From positions 1-64,000 of the forward strand of contig VBKY01000035.1 in assembly GCA_005879255.1 (NCBI GenBank): DNA of 64,000 bases, written 5' to 3'. This document shows, one piece after another, positions 28,901 through 37,324 of this stretch. Position numbers and translations under genes: made by a program. The notes beneath the pieces were generated by a model. The model ran no database searches. It was not told the DNA's origin and worked only from the letters and a program-made list of their open reading frames with translations. This stretch comes from Deltaproteobacteria bacterium. Its GTDB lineage: Bacteria > Desulfobacterota_B > Binatia > UBA9968. Within the stretch, counting starts at the first letter, position 1. The number at the start of each line of letters is the position of its first letter.

Positions 28901-29172
28901 CGGGTCGGCAAGTTTATTCTTGTGGCGAGATATTTTTGAATACCGAGGTGGGAGAATCTCAGCGTCTTGCGGCCGAGCTTGCGGGTAAAGGGGAGTTTGG
29001 GAGCGTTGCGGTACAGCCACTTCACTGACATGCCGAGGAGTTTCGCGGTCTCCTCTGGCGTTAACAACTTGTCGGCATGGCTGTTACCGTTGACTGCTTT
29101 GCTGATTTCTTCGCGCACGACGGCGCGGATTTGATCGAGGAGTAGGTCGAACGGATTTTTGGCGTCGGTCAT
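28897..29172 (-). CDS. Excisionase-like MerR-type DNA-binding protein (HTH_17)
   Basis: About 91 aa from the ATG at 29172, which has AAAGGTGG in front. The C-terminal half is a winged helix of the AlpA/Xis class (LLTPEETAKLLGMSVKWLYR, LGRKTLRFSHLGIQKYL). The N-terminus is an acidic helix. Position next to the integrase suggests a recombination directionality factor. Confidence 0.8.
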   Translation of the reverse strand: MTDAKNPFDLLLDQIRAVVREEISKAVNGNSHADKLLTPEETAKLLGMSVKWLYRNAPKLPFTRKLGRKTLRFSHLGIQKYLATRINLPTR

Positions 29173-29248
29173 CGGATCCCACCTTTCGCATTCTCTACTC
29201 CTTCCCCCCGCGGCCAAGCGGGTGATTGGTTATTCCGTCGTTAAAGAC

Positions 29249-29476
29249 CTATGGGTCTACGAGCCTCCCGCCGCTATATTCCAGCGGCTCCCTGGGCCGT
29301 ATGACGTAGCAGTCCATCTTGCATCGATCGGAACAAGAGCGCCGCCGAATCCTTCGCCAGTGCCCATCCTCCAACGGCTCAATCACGGCTTTACAGAATG
29401 GGTTGGCGCAACGAGAATGGCTCTCTCTAGTCGTTAACGGCTCGGTAGCAAACGATCGCAGCTTTTGAGTATCCAT
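29249..29476 (-). CDS. Small zinc-binding protein, four or five Cys
   Basis: The protein has 75 aa with CANPFCKAV and, later, RSCSDRCKMDCY, a CxxxxC plus CxxxC arrangement consistent with a zinc finger. Similar short proteins are common in integrated elements and phages. There is no clear ribosome site. Function unknown. Confidence 0.55.
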   Translation of the reverse strand: MDTQKLRSFATEPLTTRESHSRCANPFCKAVIEPLEDGHWRRIRRRSCSDRCKMDCYVIRPREPLEYSGGRLVDP

Positions 29477-29662
29477 GGCTACGTCATCTCGAAAAAGCGG
29501 ATATTATCGCGGTAAGCGTCCGGGCGCGATCGTTCGTTTTATTGAGAGATTTTTTCATCGGCTCCTCTGGATCCCGAAGCAGACAAGGAGAAGTGGATCG
29601 GAGGGGACTCGTCCAGACAATCTTCGCGTTCCGATCTCGCGGGCCGTGGCTGATGATCTGCC

Positions 29663-32482
29663 TCATTGTGCTGACGCTCCGTATTTCATGATTGCTCCGC
29701 TGCCAAATTTTGTAGTACCTGAACCCGATACCTTGATGTTTAGAGGGGGCGAGGTCGGCGCGCTGGGCTCGGCGATCAACTGCGTCGAGATGATTAGCTC
29801 GTCGTACCAAGTGTAGGCTTCGGCCGTGACTTGGCTGGGATCTTTGCCGGTGTGATAGGGCAAGAGCCAAACCTTTCCGTATGGCTCGCCAGGGCTTGCC
29901 CCAGCGCTGAGATTCCAATACTGAGAAATGACAGGCTCGGACGGTTGCCCGGCACGTCCTACCCAGAGTTCGATGAGGCTGTTTACATACTCATCACCGA
30001 CATACGGCCCGGTGTGGATGTGGACCTGAAAAGTCATCCATTCATTGGCGACCAGAGGAAAGCAATTGCCCTGCGGTGGAAAATAAGTTTGGGGTTGGTG
30101 TTCCCTTGCGAGTACAGACAGAAAGGCGAAGGCCGCGCGTTCTGTATTTTATAATCAAAGCCATTACCGAAATCACCGCCCTCCTGTATTGGCTCGTAGG
30201 CAACATGAGAGGTACTGCCAGTGCAGGAGTTATACATCTGAGCAAAGCCGCGCAGGAAGGTGTTCTGCACAACAACATCATTGGCTATGCAAGATGTAGG
30301 ACACAATCCAAATACTTGATTCGAAGTCGCTGGCGTGCAGCCTGGAAAATCGCCCGTGGCAATGTCGATAAGTTTCCAGCCTGCGCCAGGTTGATAAAAC
30401 GTGTTCAAATACACCGTCGAGAATCGTTGACGCCACTGGATATAAAAATCCGAGTTCTGGCCAAGTTGAACTGACAGATCAGAAGTGAAGTTCGCGAACC
30501 ATTGACCGGAAGCACCGGCATTCGAGTTTGTGGGAATGACGAATTTCAGCGAACTATTGCCCGACGCTGCGATCGTGTTATCGAGTGTCGGGCATTGGGT
30601 GTCAGCCGTGCCGTTGCATCCGGTATGAGTATAATTGCCGCCGCCGTCATGCAGACTGTTGTTAAAGTAACCGAAATTATCTCCAAAGAGGCCGCCGAGA
30701 TCGGCGGTCGAATCAAATCCGAAACATCTCAGCACGCCCGGTGCCGCGCAGCGCTGGGCAAAGTTGCTCGTAGATCCCGCCGTGGTGGTTGCCGTGGCCG
30801 TAGCAGACAACGCCGAGCGATTACCCGCGGCATCGAATGCTTTTATGCCCCAAGTGTAAGTCAGCCCAGCGGAAAGGCCCGTTGTGACGTTGTAGCTGTT
30901 GGTTCCCGGCGAGGCGATGAGGCTTGCCGGTACACACATGGAGCCACCGCACTGAAAAACTTCATAACCCGTCACCGCTACGTTGTCAGTCGAAGCCGTC
31001 CAGGTGAGATTGACTTGCGTGGATGAGATCACCGCCGCATTGAGTGACGTCGGCACGCTTGGCGCAATCGCATCTCCGCTCGCGCTGGTCACGGTCACGA
31101 CGTTGGAGAATCCACTTACATTGTTCGCCGCATCGCGCGCCTTGACGCTGTAACTAAAAGTCTGTGCAGCGCTGAGTCCAGTATTAGAAAAGCTTGGTAT
31201 GCCGGAAGTGCCGATCTGGACCGAGGGCGTGCAAGTGCCAGAGCAACGATAAACGTCGTAGCCCGTGACGCCGACGTTATCGCCCGAAGCGGTCCAAGTG
31301 AGATTGGTGGTTGTCGGGTTTGGACTCGTGCCTGCCAGATTAGTTGGGTTGCTCGGCGGTACAGTGTCCGGAGCCGCCGCTTGGAACTTGAAAAGATAAA
31401 GTTTGCTCGCGTTGGTGTTGTTGGCAAGAAACGCCATGACGCCGTATTCAGGTATCGTCGCCGCCGCTACGCCGAACACCGGTCCATCGGTGCGGCCGGT
31501 GAACCACGGTGGATTTCCGCCCGAGGGTTGTTGTACCCAGGGATTCGCAGGATTGGACGCATCTAAAGTAAATACCGCCGGGACTCCGGTAACGTTATTC
31601 ACCATGAAAGCGATATACTGACCACTCGGATCGACGCTTAACACGCCGCTGCTCGTCACTCCGCTGTTGGCGAGAAAATAATTGGCCGGCATGTTTGACA
31701 GCGTGGTGACGGTGTTGCCCTGAGTAAGTTCGTAAGCGCGGCCGGCTATGCCCGGTCCAGAGACCACACCACCGCCGAAAAAAATCGCACGGCGGACTGA
31801 GTTGTAGCGCCCGACGTTTTCGTAATCCCCCATCGGATGCACGTTCCCCACGGTGGTTTGATGCGTATTCGTCCAGGTATTGTTGCTAAAAGTGTATTCC
31901 CAGATGCCCCAATCGCCGTCGACCCAGACCAAAGAATCGCGCTCGGGAAAATAGTCCAATTGTCCGCAGCAGTTCATGTTGCCCGCTGGAATTGCTGGCA
32001 CGTCGGTTGTGTTCCAAATACCGGTTGCCGTGTTGTAGGCGTAGATTGTCGGGGAACTATAAAATTTGTAGTAGAGTTTGCCGTTTCGAGGTCCGGCAAG
32101 GTGATTATAAGAATGTGACGGCCCGCCGATCGCCGCCCAGAAACTTTGAGACGTGCTTGAGATCGTCCATCCATTTGTCACTTCGTCGTAGATCGCCAAT
32201 TGCTGATAGCTGCTGCTGCAATGGGACTGGCCAAGAAAATAGAGTTTCTTCCCTACCGAATCCCAGATCATTTTGTCGGTGTAGCTGATGGTGTAATCGC
32301 AGGACGAGCTGGGATCTTGAATGAAACCGATGCCATTGTTCCACGGACTCATGCCCTGTTACTTCGGCCCATTGGCCGGGAGTCATGGACGCGGCAAGAA
32401 CGGAGAGCGATGAAGCGCGAGAGAGCGCCGGAAACAAAAGCAGAAAAAGCAGAAAAGCCAGTAGTGAAATAAATCGCTTCAT
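29663..32482 (-). pseudogene. Large secreted protein: beta-propeller-like region, two FN3 domains, lyase-like C-terminus (two frameshifts)
   Basis: Three consecutive frames build one protein of about 940 aa. The signal peptide frame (32482-about 32365) starts MKRFISLLAFLLFLLLFPAL. The main frame (about 32352-30040) has a kelch-like repeat region (YDEVTNGWTISS, YNTATGIWNTT) and two fibronectin type III repeats (PSNPTNLAGTS..., PSVPTSLNAAV...). The last frame (to 29663) continues a jelly-roll-like domain (MTFQVHIHTGPYVGDEY). The first break is at a GGG near 32351, where one G fewer restores the frame. The second is at a TTTT near 30083, where one T more restores it. The end resembles polysaccharide-lyase-type folds, but I cannot assign a substrate. 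Confidence 0.75.
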
Positions 32483-32486
32483 CGAA

Positions 32487-32652
32487 TCACCCTACGACGA
32501 ACCATTGTCCCGCCCCCGCCCACTGGCCGCTTTGATCTCGATAGCCGAGTGAGAGCTGTAACCGCCCGCCGGCCGATGCCGAATAAGCCGTTCCGTCCAA
32601 AAGTTTTTTCTGCTCACGGCGCGCACTTCACAACTTCCGCTTCGGCGGTCAT
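32487..32652 (-). pseudogene. Small protein, frame broken by one base
   Basis: The ATG at 32652 has AGGAAAG upstream and gives MTAEAEVVKCA before a premature TGA. Shifting one base near 32616 opens a frame that reads REQKKLLDGTAYSASAGG and ends GQWAGAGQWFVVG at 32487. The total length is 166 bases, one more than a multiple of three, which fits a single inserted base. The reconstructed protein of about 54 aa is unknown. Confidence 0.5.
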
Positions 32653-32670
32653 GTTTCTTTCCTGCCCTAC

Positions 32671-33003
32671 CTAAGCTTGATGCTCGATCGCGAGTAATTC
32701 GCGCGCCTGCGCCTTGATCCAGGCAGCGCAAATGTTCACCAACTGCATTCGCTCGTTCGAACCACCATGGTCCGGGTGATATTTTCGAGCCAGCGACCGA
32801 AGCCCGGCGGACACGAGCTCGTCGACAAGTTTCGCATTCACGCAGCCGCGGTTTTCCTGAAAGAAGAGTCTCCGCTGCTGCTCCTCTTCCAAGGCGAGCC
32901 GAAGCTTGTCGCGCAAGTTATCGAGCGACAATAACCAGTTAAAATAGTCGGATGGTAGATCTTCCAACGGGACCCCTTTGTATCGGCCGAACGGCAGCTT
33001 CAT
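32671..33003 (-). CDS. DUF3820-like domain fused to a J-domain-like segment
   Basis: The protein has 110 aa. Residues 1-40 match the DUF3820 pattern (MKLPFGRYKGVPLEDLPSDY, FNWLLS). Residues about 62-100 look like part of a DnaJ J-domain, with the HPD motif in LARKYHPDHGGSNERM. Phage and mobile-element genomes carry similar short DUF3820 proteins. The HPD suggests it could recruit an Hsp70 (DnaK), for example in replication initiation as lambda P/DnaJ do; that role is inferred. Confidence 0.7.
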   Translation of the reverse strand: MKLPFGRYKGVPLEDLPSDYFNWLLSLDNLRDKLRLALEEEQQRRLFFQENRGCVNAKLVDELVSAGLRSLARKYHPDHGGSNERMQLVNICAAWIKAQARELLAIEHQA

Positions 33004-33160
33004 GGATTTTTTCTCACCGGTTTTTCATCACCGGTTCGCCCGAAGGGGAAGAGCGTTTCCGCCCTGCCCCCCTCGAGCCGCGGTGTCTCTCGGTGCCAGC
33101 CTGTGCGAAGGCTCGTTTGTAAGACCCGCGAGACGGGACCCATATATATGCATAGTAACC

Positions 33161-33209
33161 CCACTACATTGCAGTGCAGTGCAATTGCAGTGCAGTAGCA
33201 CTGTAGTGG
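33161..33209. repeat. 49-bp dyad built of GCAGT units (operator or origin-like)
   Basis: CCACTACA at 33161-33168 and TGTAGTGG at 33202-33209 form the outer arms. Between them are repeated GCAGTGCA units around a central GCAATTGC palindrome. An AT-rich CATATATATG lies just upstream. It sits in a gene-free gap between two minus-strand genes, where a promoter or replication control site is expected. Confidence 0.55.
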
Positions 33210-33235
33210 CACCTCAAGACAAACAGGCGTCAATT

Positions 33236-33634
33236 TCATACGTCGACCCGCTGGAGCAGCTCGTGAACTCTGAGAAAGTCGGCCTCGTCCTTGCGCCTAT
33301 TGATGTTCGCGTCCGACGCCATTCCCCCTCGTTGCCGTTCCGTCTTCCGGTACCCCACGGAAGCGAGAAAATTTTGACCAGCAAAAATTTGTGCGGGATC
33401 GCTCAGGTCATCGCCGCCATCAAGGGGTCTGTTTAGGGCGAGTTGGCAATAGCGCGCATAGCGGCCGGTAGGCGAAACAAACCCTCCCCCGTCTGATGCT
33501 GTCACCCATAAACGAAGCCCTACCTGATCGTACTTTCCGTCCACAACGCAGAATTGAAGAACGGCCCGGCTATTTTTGCCAATGGGTTCAATCTATGCGT
33601 TTTCGCACTTAACGAGATAAGTGCCCGGGTCCAT
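33236..33634 (-). pseudogene. DUF669-like phage replication-associated protein with in-frame amber codon
   Basis: From the ATG at 33634 the frame reads MDPGTYLVKCENA, then TAG (33593-33595), then IEPIGKNSRAVLQFCVVDGK and on to RVHELLQRVDV, 132 codons in all. The pattern of a beta-rich start followed by GRYARYCQLAL and AGQNFLASVGY resembles DUF669-type proteins near phage recombination genes. Only a GTG at 33544 could start translation after the amber, and it would lose the conserved start. The TAG may be a mutation, a sequencing error (GAG expected) or a suppressed codon. Confidence 0.5.
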
Positions 33635-33770
33635 TTCGTCAGACGGCGCGCGTCCAGCGAGGCGAAGCTTTGTATTTCCGTCGGCGCCCGCAACAACGAG
33701 TTTTAGATTTGCCTTGGATGGTCGTTTGCGATAAGAATTACTTTGCACGCTTTTCCGTTTCGCCTTTCTG

Positions 33771-33805
33771 GCCCCGCAGGGTTGCCGCCCATGCGGGGCT
33801 TTTTA
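33771..33805 (+). terminator. Rho-independent terminator
   Basis: The stem GCCCCGCA / TGCGGGGC (33771-33778 with 33792-33799) is followed by TTTTTATTTT. No plus-strand protein gene ends just before it, so it may close a small untranslated transcript starting somewhere after 33640. Confidence 0.75.
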
Positions 33806-33870
33806 TTTTCTGCGTAAATGTTCATGAACGGATGATGCAGCGGAGAGGCGGCCGATCGCAATTGTTTTTT

Positions 33871-33955
33871 GGGACAGCGCCTGGGGGATACGACGGAAGA
33901 AGTGGTAAGTCAGCGGAACTAGAAACTAAATCGATGGGACAGCGCCTGGGGGATA
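33871..33955. repeat. Pair of perfect 20-bp direct repeats
   Basis: The 20-mer GGGACAGCGCCTGGGGGATA occurs at 33871-33890 and again at 33936-33955, 65 bases apart. The gap has no gene. The pair lies just after the stop of the XRE-zinc protein gene. It could be a recombination scar or a protein-binding pair. Confidence 0.8.
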
Positions 33956-33961
33956 AGGAAT

Positions 33962-35194
33962 TTAATCTTTCAGTGTGGCGGCATCGAGGAGCAATCTTAC
34001 TATTCGCCCGAAGCGAGGCACCAATAATTCAGGGGCGGGAAGCTTAGAGATCAGGAATGCGACCCTGTCACGGGCGGAAGTCCAATCTACACCATTTTCT
34101 CGCCCCATCTTTGGATAAGACTTTTCTTTGAAATAATGCTGGATCGCCCAAGAAAAGGAAATTTTGAGACTGTCTTCAGTCCCGGACATGCCGTCTATCG
34201 GCATCTTCACGCGAAGCTGTAATGCATGGGGTTGGGGCATGCTTGCCTCCAAGCCCCGCTTTTTGCGAGATTGAAACTGTTTACCCTCCGGCGTCCGTTT
34301 CCACGTGATCCAGCACTGCCGATGCCACCTTGGAGGTTCCTTCGCTCCTGAGAGTCTAATCGCGATCCTCTCGCAGAATATGCAGAAGCCGAATCTCACA
34401 AACCTCGGTAGATCGTTCGCTGGCCGTGACCACCAGTAGATTGTTTTGGCCTTAGTCATGCCTGGAGCAGGACGTCGGCGCCGATTTCTGATCTTTTCAA
34501 TATCCGGACCGAACTTTGGATTCATCTGAGCTTCATATTTGTGGAGCAGGTTGGACCGCTGTTTACGGCTGCGGATTTTGGTACCTGGTCGCAAAAACTT
34601 CCGGAGCCTCTTCTCTATGCCAAGCACGAGGCGGCCGGCGGACGCGCAACCGGGAGATTGGTAGATTCTCGCGAATGCATCAAAGACCAGGTGCGGCTTA
34701 CGTTTCTTCCGTAGCGCTCGATTCTTTATCTGATAAGGCGCCAGTCGTGTTGTTCGCGGGCAATTTTTGGCATGCCGGAGCGCGCCGTGATCCAGATATC
34801 CGGCGCAAATGAATTCTGTCCGTTCAACCCGTTCATTAGAACGCGAGCATGTTTTGCAGAGCTTGTAATGTCTGGCGGTTTGATAGCGATATCGCCTGAT
34901 GGCACCGCATTGAGTGCAGGCAAGTTCTACAGCCAGGACTCGAGCCTTTGGATCATCAGTTAAAATCGTCTTTCCCCCACAGCCACATGGGCAGAGGTCA
35001 CCTACATTCGCTTTCCGAAAGACTCTTATTACCTCCGGCAGCGGCTTCTTGAGGATCCGTGCGATTGTGGGCATCAGCCGCAGCGATGGACAATAATCGC
35101 CATGCTGCCATTGGTAGACGGTGCTCTTCGCGACACCGAGCTCCGCGCGGCGCTTTCTTAGTGGGGTAAGATCAAGAGCGATTCGTTCAGCCAT
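33962..35194 (-). CDS. XRE-type HTH protein with several zinc-binding Cys clusters, unknown function
   Basis: About 410 aa from the ATG at 35194. An in-frame TTG at 35251 would overlap higA. The N-terminus has a Cro/XRE helix-turn-helix (AELGVAKSTVYQWQHGDY, MPTIARILKKPLPEVI). A first zinc ribbon follows (CPCGCGGK, then CTQCG), then CKTCSRSNE and a later CIFC. The middle is very Arg/Lys rich. I recognise no family. A DNA-binding initiator or regulator of the element is plausible. Confidence 0.6.
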   Translation of the reverse strand: MAERIALDLTPLRKRRAELGVAKSTVYQWQHGDYCPSLRLMPTIARILKKPLPEVIRVFRKANVGDLCPCGCGGKTILTDDPKARVLAVELACTQCGAIRRYRYQTARHYKLCKTCSRSNERVERTEFICAGYLDHGALRHAKNCPRTTRLAPYQIKNRALRKKRKPHLVFDAFARIYQSPGCASAGRLVLGIEKRLRKFLRPGTKIRSRKQRSNLLHKYEAQMNPKFGPDIEKIRNRRRRPAPGMTKAKTIYWWSRPANDLPRFVRFGFCIFCERIAIRLSGAKEPPRWHRQCWITWKRTPEGKQFQSRKKRGLEASMPQPHALQLRVKMPIDGMSGTEDSLKISFSWAIQHYFKEKSYPKMGRENGVDWTSARDRVAFLISKLPAPELLVPRFGRIVRLLLDAATLKD

Positions 35195-35237
35195 CGCTTG
35201 CAAATCCCTGCGATCGGGATTTTGAGTTTTGCTCGTC

Positions 35238-35525
35238 CTACGCTGCAACAACGCGCTTCACTTTGATTTTGTCGGCGTACTTTGCCGCCTGCGCTAAATC
35301 GTACGCCGCCTGCAGACGGAGCCAAGTCTCGGCGCCGCCACCAAAAGCTTTGTCGAGCCGGATCGCCATTTCCGGTGAGATCGCGGCCTGGCCATGGATG
35401 AGGTTGTTCAAAGCCTGACGAGAGACACCCAGCGCTTTGGCTGCCGCGGTGACGCTCAGACCAAGGGGTTCAAGGCAATCAGCGCGAACAGACGAACCGG
35501 GATGCGGCGGGTTTTTCATGGGCAT
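35238..35525 (-). CDS. higA: HigA family antitoxin
   Basis: The protein has 95 aa. It begins with the family pattern [17 protein letters not shown] and carries the helix-turn-helix [20 protein letters not shown]. It neutralises the toxin encoded upstream and represses the operon. AAGGAAA lies before the ATG. It is separated from higB by 12 bases in toxin-antitoxin order, typical of higBA. Confidence 0.93.
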   Translation of the reverse strand: MPMKNPPHPGSSVRADCLEPLGLSVTAAAKALGVSRQALNNLIHGQAAISPEMAIRLDKAFGGGAETWLRLQAAYDLAQAAKYADKIKVKRVVAA

Positions 35526-35537
35526 GATGTTTCCTTC

Positions 35538-35816
35538 CTAATGGTAATCGACCAGATCGATGTCGTAAGCATTGCCGTTCTCGAAGCGGAAGACGATGCG
35601 CCAGTTACCCGACACCGACACGGCCCACAAGCCTTTGAGCTTGCCCTTGAGCGGATGGAGCCCAAAGCCGGGAAGCGCCATGTTTCGAACGTCGGCCGCT
35701 TCGTCAAGGCGGGCCAGTATGCGCTTGATCTTGTCCACGTGCGCCGCTGAAAGCCCTCGATGGTCGTCGTTTTCGTAGAGTCTTTTTAATCCACGGTGCT
35801 TAAATGACGCGATCAC
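35538..35816 (-). CDS. higB: HigB/RelE-superfamily mRNA interferase toxin
   Basis: The protein has 92 aa and starts IASFKHRGLKRLYENDDH. The RelE-fold signature LPGFGLHPLKGKLKGLWAVS and the C-terminal GNWRIVFRFENGNAYDIDLV are clear. It should cleave mRNA on the ribosome. The start is a GTG that lies at the predicted transcript start, so the mRNA may be leaderless. Confidence 0.93.
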   Translation of the reverse strand: MIASFKHRGLKRLYENDDHRGLSAAHVDKIKRILARLDEAADVRNMALPGFGLHPLKGKLKGLWAVSVSGNWRIVFRFENGNAYDIDLVDYH

Positions 35817-35821
35817 TGGTC

Positions 35822-35850
35822 AAATTAACCTGACAAGTAACGCTTGTCAA
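35822..35850 (-). promoter_or_regulatory. higBA promoter with overlapping operator palindrome
   Basis: On the minus strand TTGACA (35850-35845), 17 bases, then TAATTT (35827-35822). The -35 overlaps a perfect dyad TGACAAG-N5-CTTGTCA (35831-35849), the expected type of site for HigA autorepression. The -10 ends only 5 bases before the GTG of higB. Confidence 0.75.
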
Positions 35851-36246
35851 TACATTGAACCGAACCCGATGACATGTTGGAGGCGGAACTAAAGCGTAGC
35901 GACACTTAGAGCTCTCGTTTCCCGAATCAAAGCGGGCGCTGAGAGATTTAACGTAAGGAATAGGTGTCAGAAAGCGGAACAGCCGTGGCTTACGATGCAA
36001 CGCTCAATAATTCCCGTCCAGCGATCGTGCCGTACAATCACCAATCCAGTGTCGTCGACCGTTCGAACGTCGTAGCGAAAAAACGTCGCAAGCAATAGCA
36101 ACAAACCCGCTCCCCGACACACCGGCGCGCACGGTTCCCGATTCTTAAGCTCAAGCCAAAGGAGCGCAGAGAGACGGACCATTGGCGCTGGAGATGCCAG
36201 CGATCGACGCGAGGCAAAGCAAATTATTTTGAGAGGAGTAACCAAA

Positions 36247-36558
36247 ATGTTTCGAGTATGGGAACGAAAGAGTACAGATTGGAGTTGAGCGCTCGAAGAG
36301 CGATTCAAGATCGTCGACAGCAAATTGAAGCTTGAGACGCGGCGCCTGGATACGGGTGAGCCGTTACCGTCAAAACGGGTTCGGTTTAATTCGAAGCGCT
36401 GGGGAGAATTGGTCGATGAATCGCACGAGGAATTGCACAGGGAAAAAGAAGTCGTAATCCGTTTGAGCTGCCGATCCCCGGTGTACCCGAGATGGCCGTC
36501 CGGTGTTATTATGCCAGCGAGTTCCTTCTCGTCGCCAGGCGCAATGCATCGACTCTGA
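36247..36558 (+). pseudogene. Small basic protein gene interrupted by TGA
   Basis: A strong AGGAG at 36234-36238 is well spaced before ATG 36247, which reads MFRVWERKSTDWS and then TGA (36286-36288). The same frame continues with ALEERFKIVDSKLKLETRRL and a further 70 residues to 36558. The good ribosome site and the coding-like sequence after the stop suggest a real gene broken by a point change or a base error. No family is recognised. Confidence 0.4.
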
Positions 36559-36562
36559 AAAC

Positions 36563-36583
36563 GAAAAGGCCGACACATCGGCC
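36563..36583 (-). terminator. Terminator of a minus-strand transcript
   Basis: On the minus strand GGCCGA-TGTG-TCGGCC is followed by TTTTCGTTTTC. It lies 49 bases after the end of the decayed HTH frame at 36632. Confidence 0.6.
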
Positions 36584-36631
36584 ACATGACTTCCCTTAGG
36601 GCGTCCCCCAAAAGGGGAGCGGCAGGTCTAG

Positions 36632-36820
36632 TCAACCGCAACCGGGGTCCGTAAAGCCCCGGCAAACCAAAATTGATTGTTGATCGGAAAGCCCAGCCAA
36701 CTTTCCCGGCGGCTGAATGGAAGGATCGGAGCATGACTTTCCCGTGACGCCGGCCGATACGACGGACGGGGGTTGGCCGCTGTCTCGCTCCCACTGGTAA
36801 ACAGTCCCTTGGAGCACCAA
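36632..36820 (-). pseudogene. Possible remnant of an HTH regulator
   Basis: The frame contains LSELVLQGTVYQWERDSGQ, reminiscent of the recognition helix of XRE-type regulators, preceded in frame by a stop and followed by 40 residues without family features. The terminator at 36563 supports a transcript here. Low confidence. The much longer overlapping minus frame (to 36881) looks non-coding. Confidence 0.3.
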
Positions 36821-37103
36821 CTCGCTGAGCTAATGACGCAGCATTTCGAAACCCGCGCGCACTCGAGCCTGGTAAAACCACGAATCAGGATTTTGAACTT
36901 TTCCCGGCATGCTCTCCCACCGTTCTCTCACATTTTTTGAAAAGGAAGGGGCAGCCGCGGCGTGTGAGAATCTCTGCGGCTTTTCGCTGATCAGGCTAGA
37001 CCCCTAAAGCACGCCGTTCATCGTACGGATTCGAAGGAGAAAAGCAAGAAAATTTCGTGTCACCGACCTCGTTTCATGTTGCACCTCCTTCGAAAGTTTA
37101 TGT

Positions 37104-37109
37104 TATAAT
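37104..37109 (+). promoter_or_regulatory. -10 element directly before the 22-aa peptide gene
   Basis: A perfect TATAAT with a TTGCAC about 19 bases upstream (37079-37084). The ATG at 37117 lies 7 bases after the -10, so the transcript would be leaderless or nearly so. Confidence 0.5.
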
Positions 37110-37116
37110 TTGCACC

Positions 37117-37185
37117 ATGTTTTGGTTCTTTCTCGTGATCGTCGCTATTGCCGTGTTGTGGTTTATTCTTCGGTCGACGGGTTGA
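37117..37185 (+). CDS. 22-residue single-helix membrane peptide
   Basis: ATG 37117 to TGA 37185 encodes MFWFFLVIVAIAVLWFIL followed by RSTG, an almost pure transmembrane helix with a basic C-terminal end. It is preceded by a consensus TATAAT. Size and composition resemble type I toxin or small regulatory membrane peptides, but similar peptides also arise by chance. No ribosome site is needed if the mRNA is leaderless. Confidence 0.4.
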   Translation: MFWFFLVIVAIAVLWFILRSTG

Positions 37186-37324
37186 TCATCACTCATCCTC
37201 TTCGGTCCACGAAAAACCGTAAATCTCCGTGCAGCCTTGTTTTCTGCTAACGAGTTTGGAAGCGGCGGTGATTGAACCTCATGTAAATTCGATAAACAAT
37301 GGTCAGACTCAGTGGAGCAGAGTT

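Noticed and set aside
30034..32352. Treating the 772-codon frame as a complete protein starting at MSPWNN
   Set aside because: A signal peptide lies directly upstream in another frame and the C-terminal domain continues downstream in a third, so the visible frame is an internal part.
33670..34047. 125-codon plus frame around the terminator and 20-bp repeats
   Set aside because: It reads through a strong terminator hairpin and both direct repeats; not a credible gene.
35967..36881. 304-codon minus frame in the island
   Set aside because: No ribosome site, Arg/Ser/Leu-biased random composition, and a better small plus-strand gene overlaps it.
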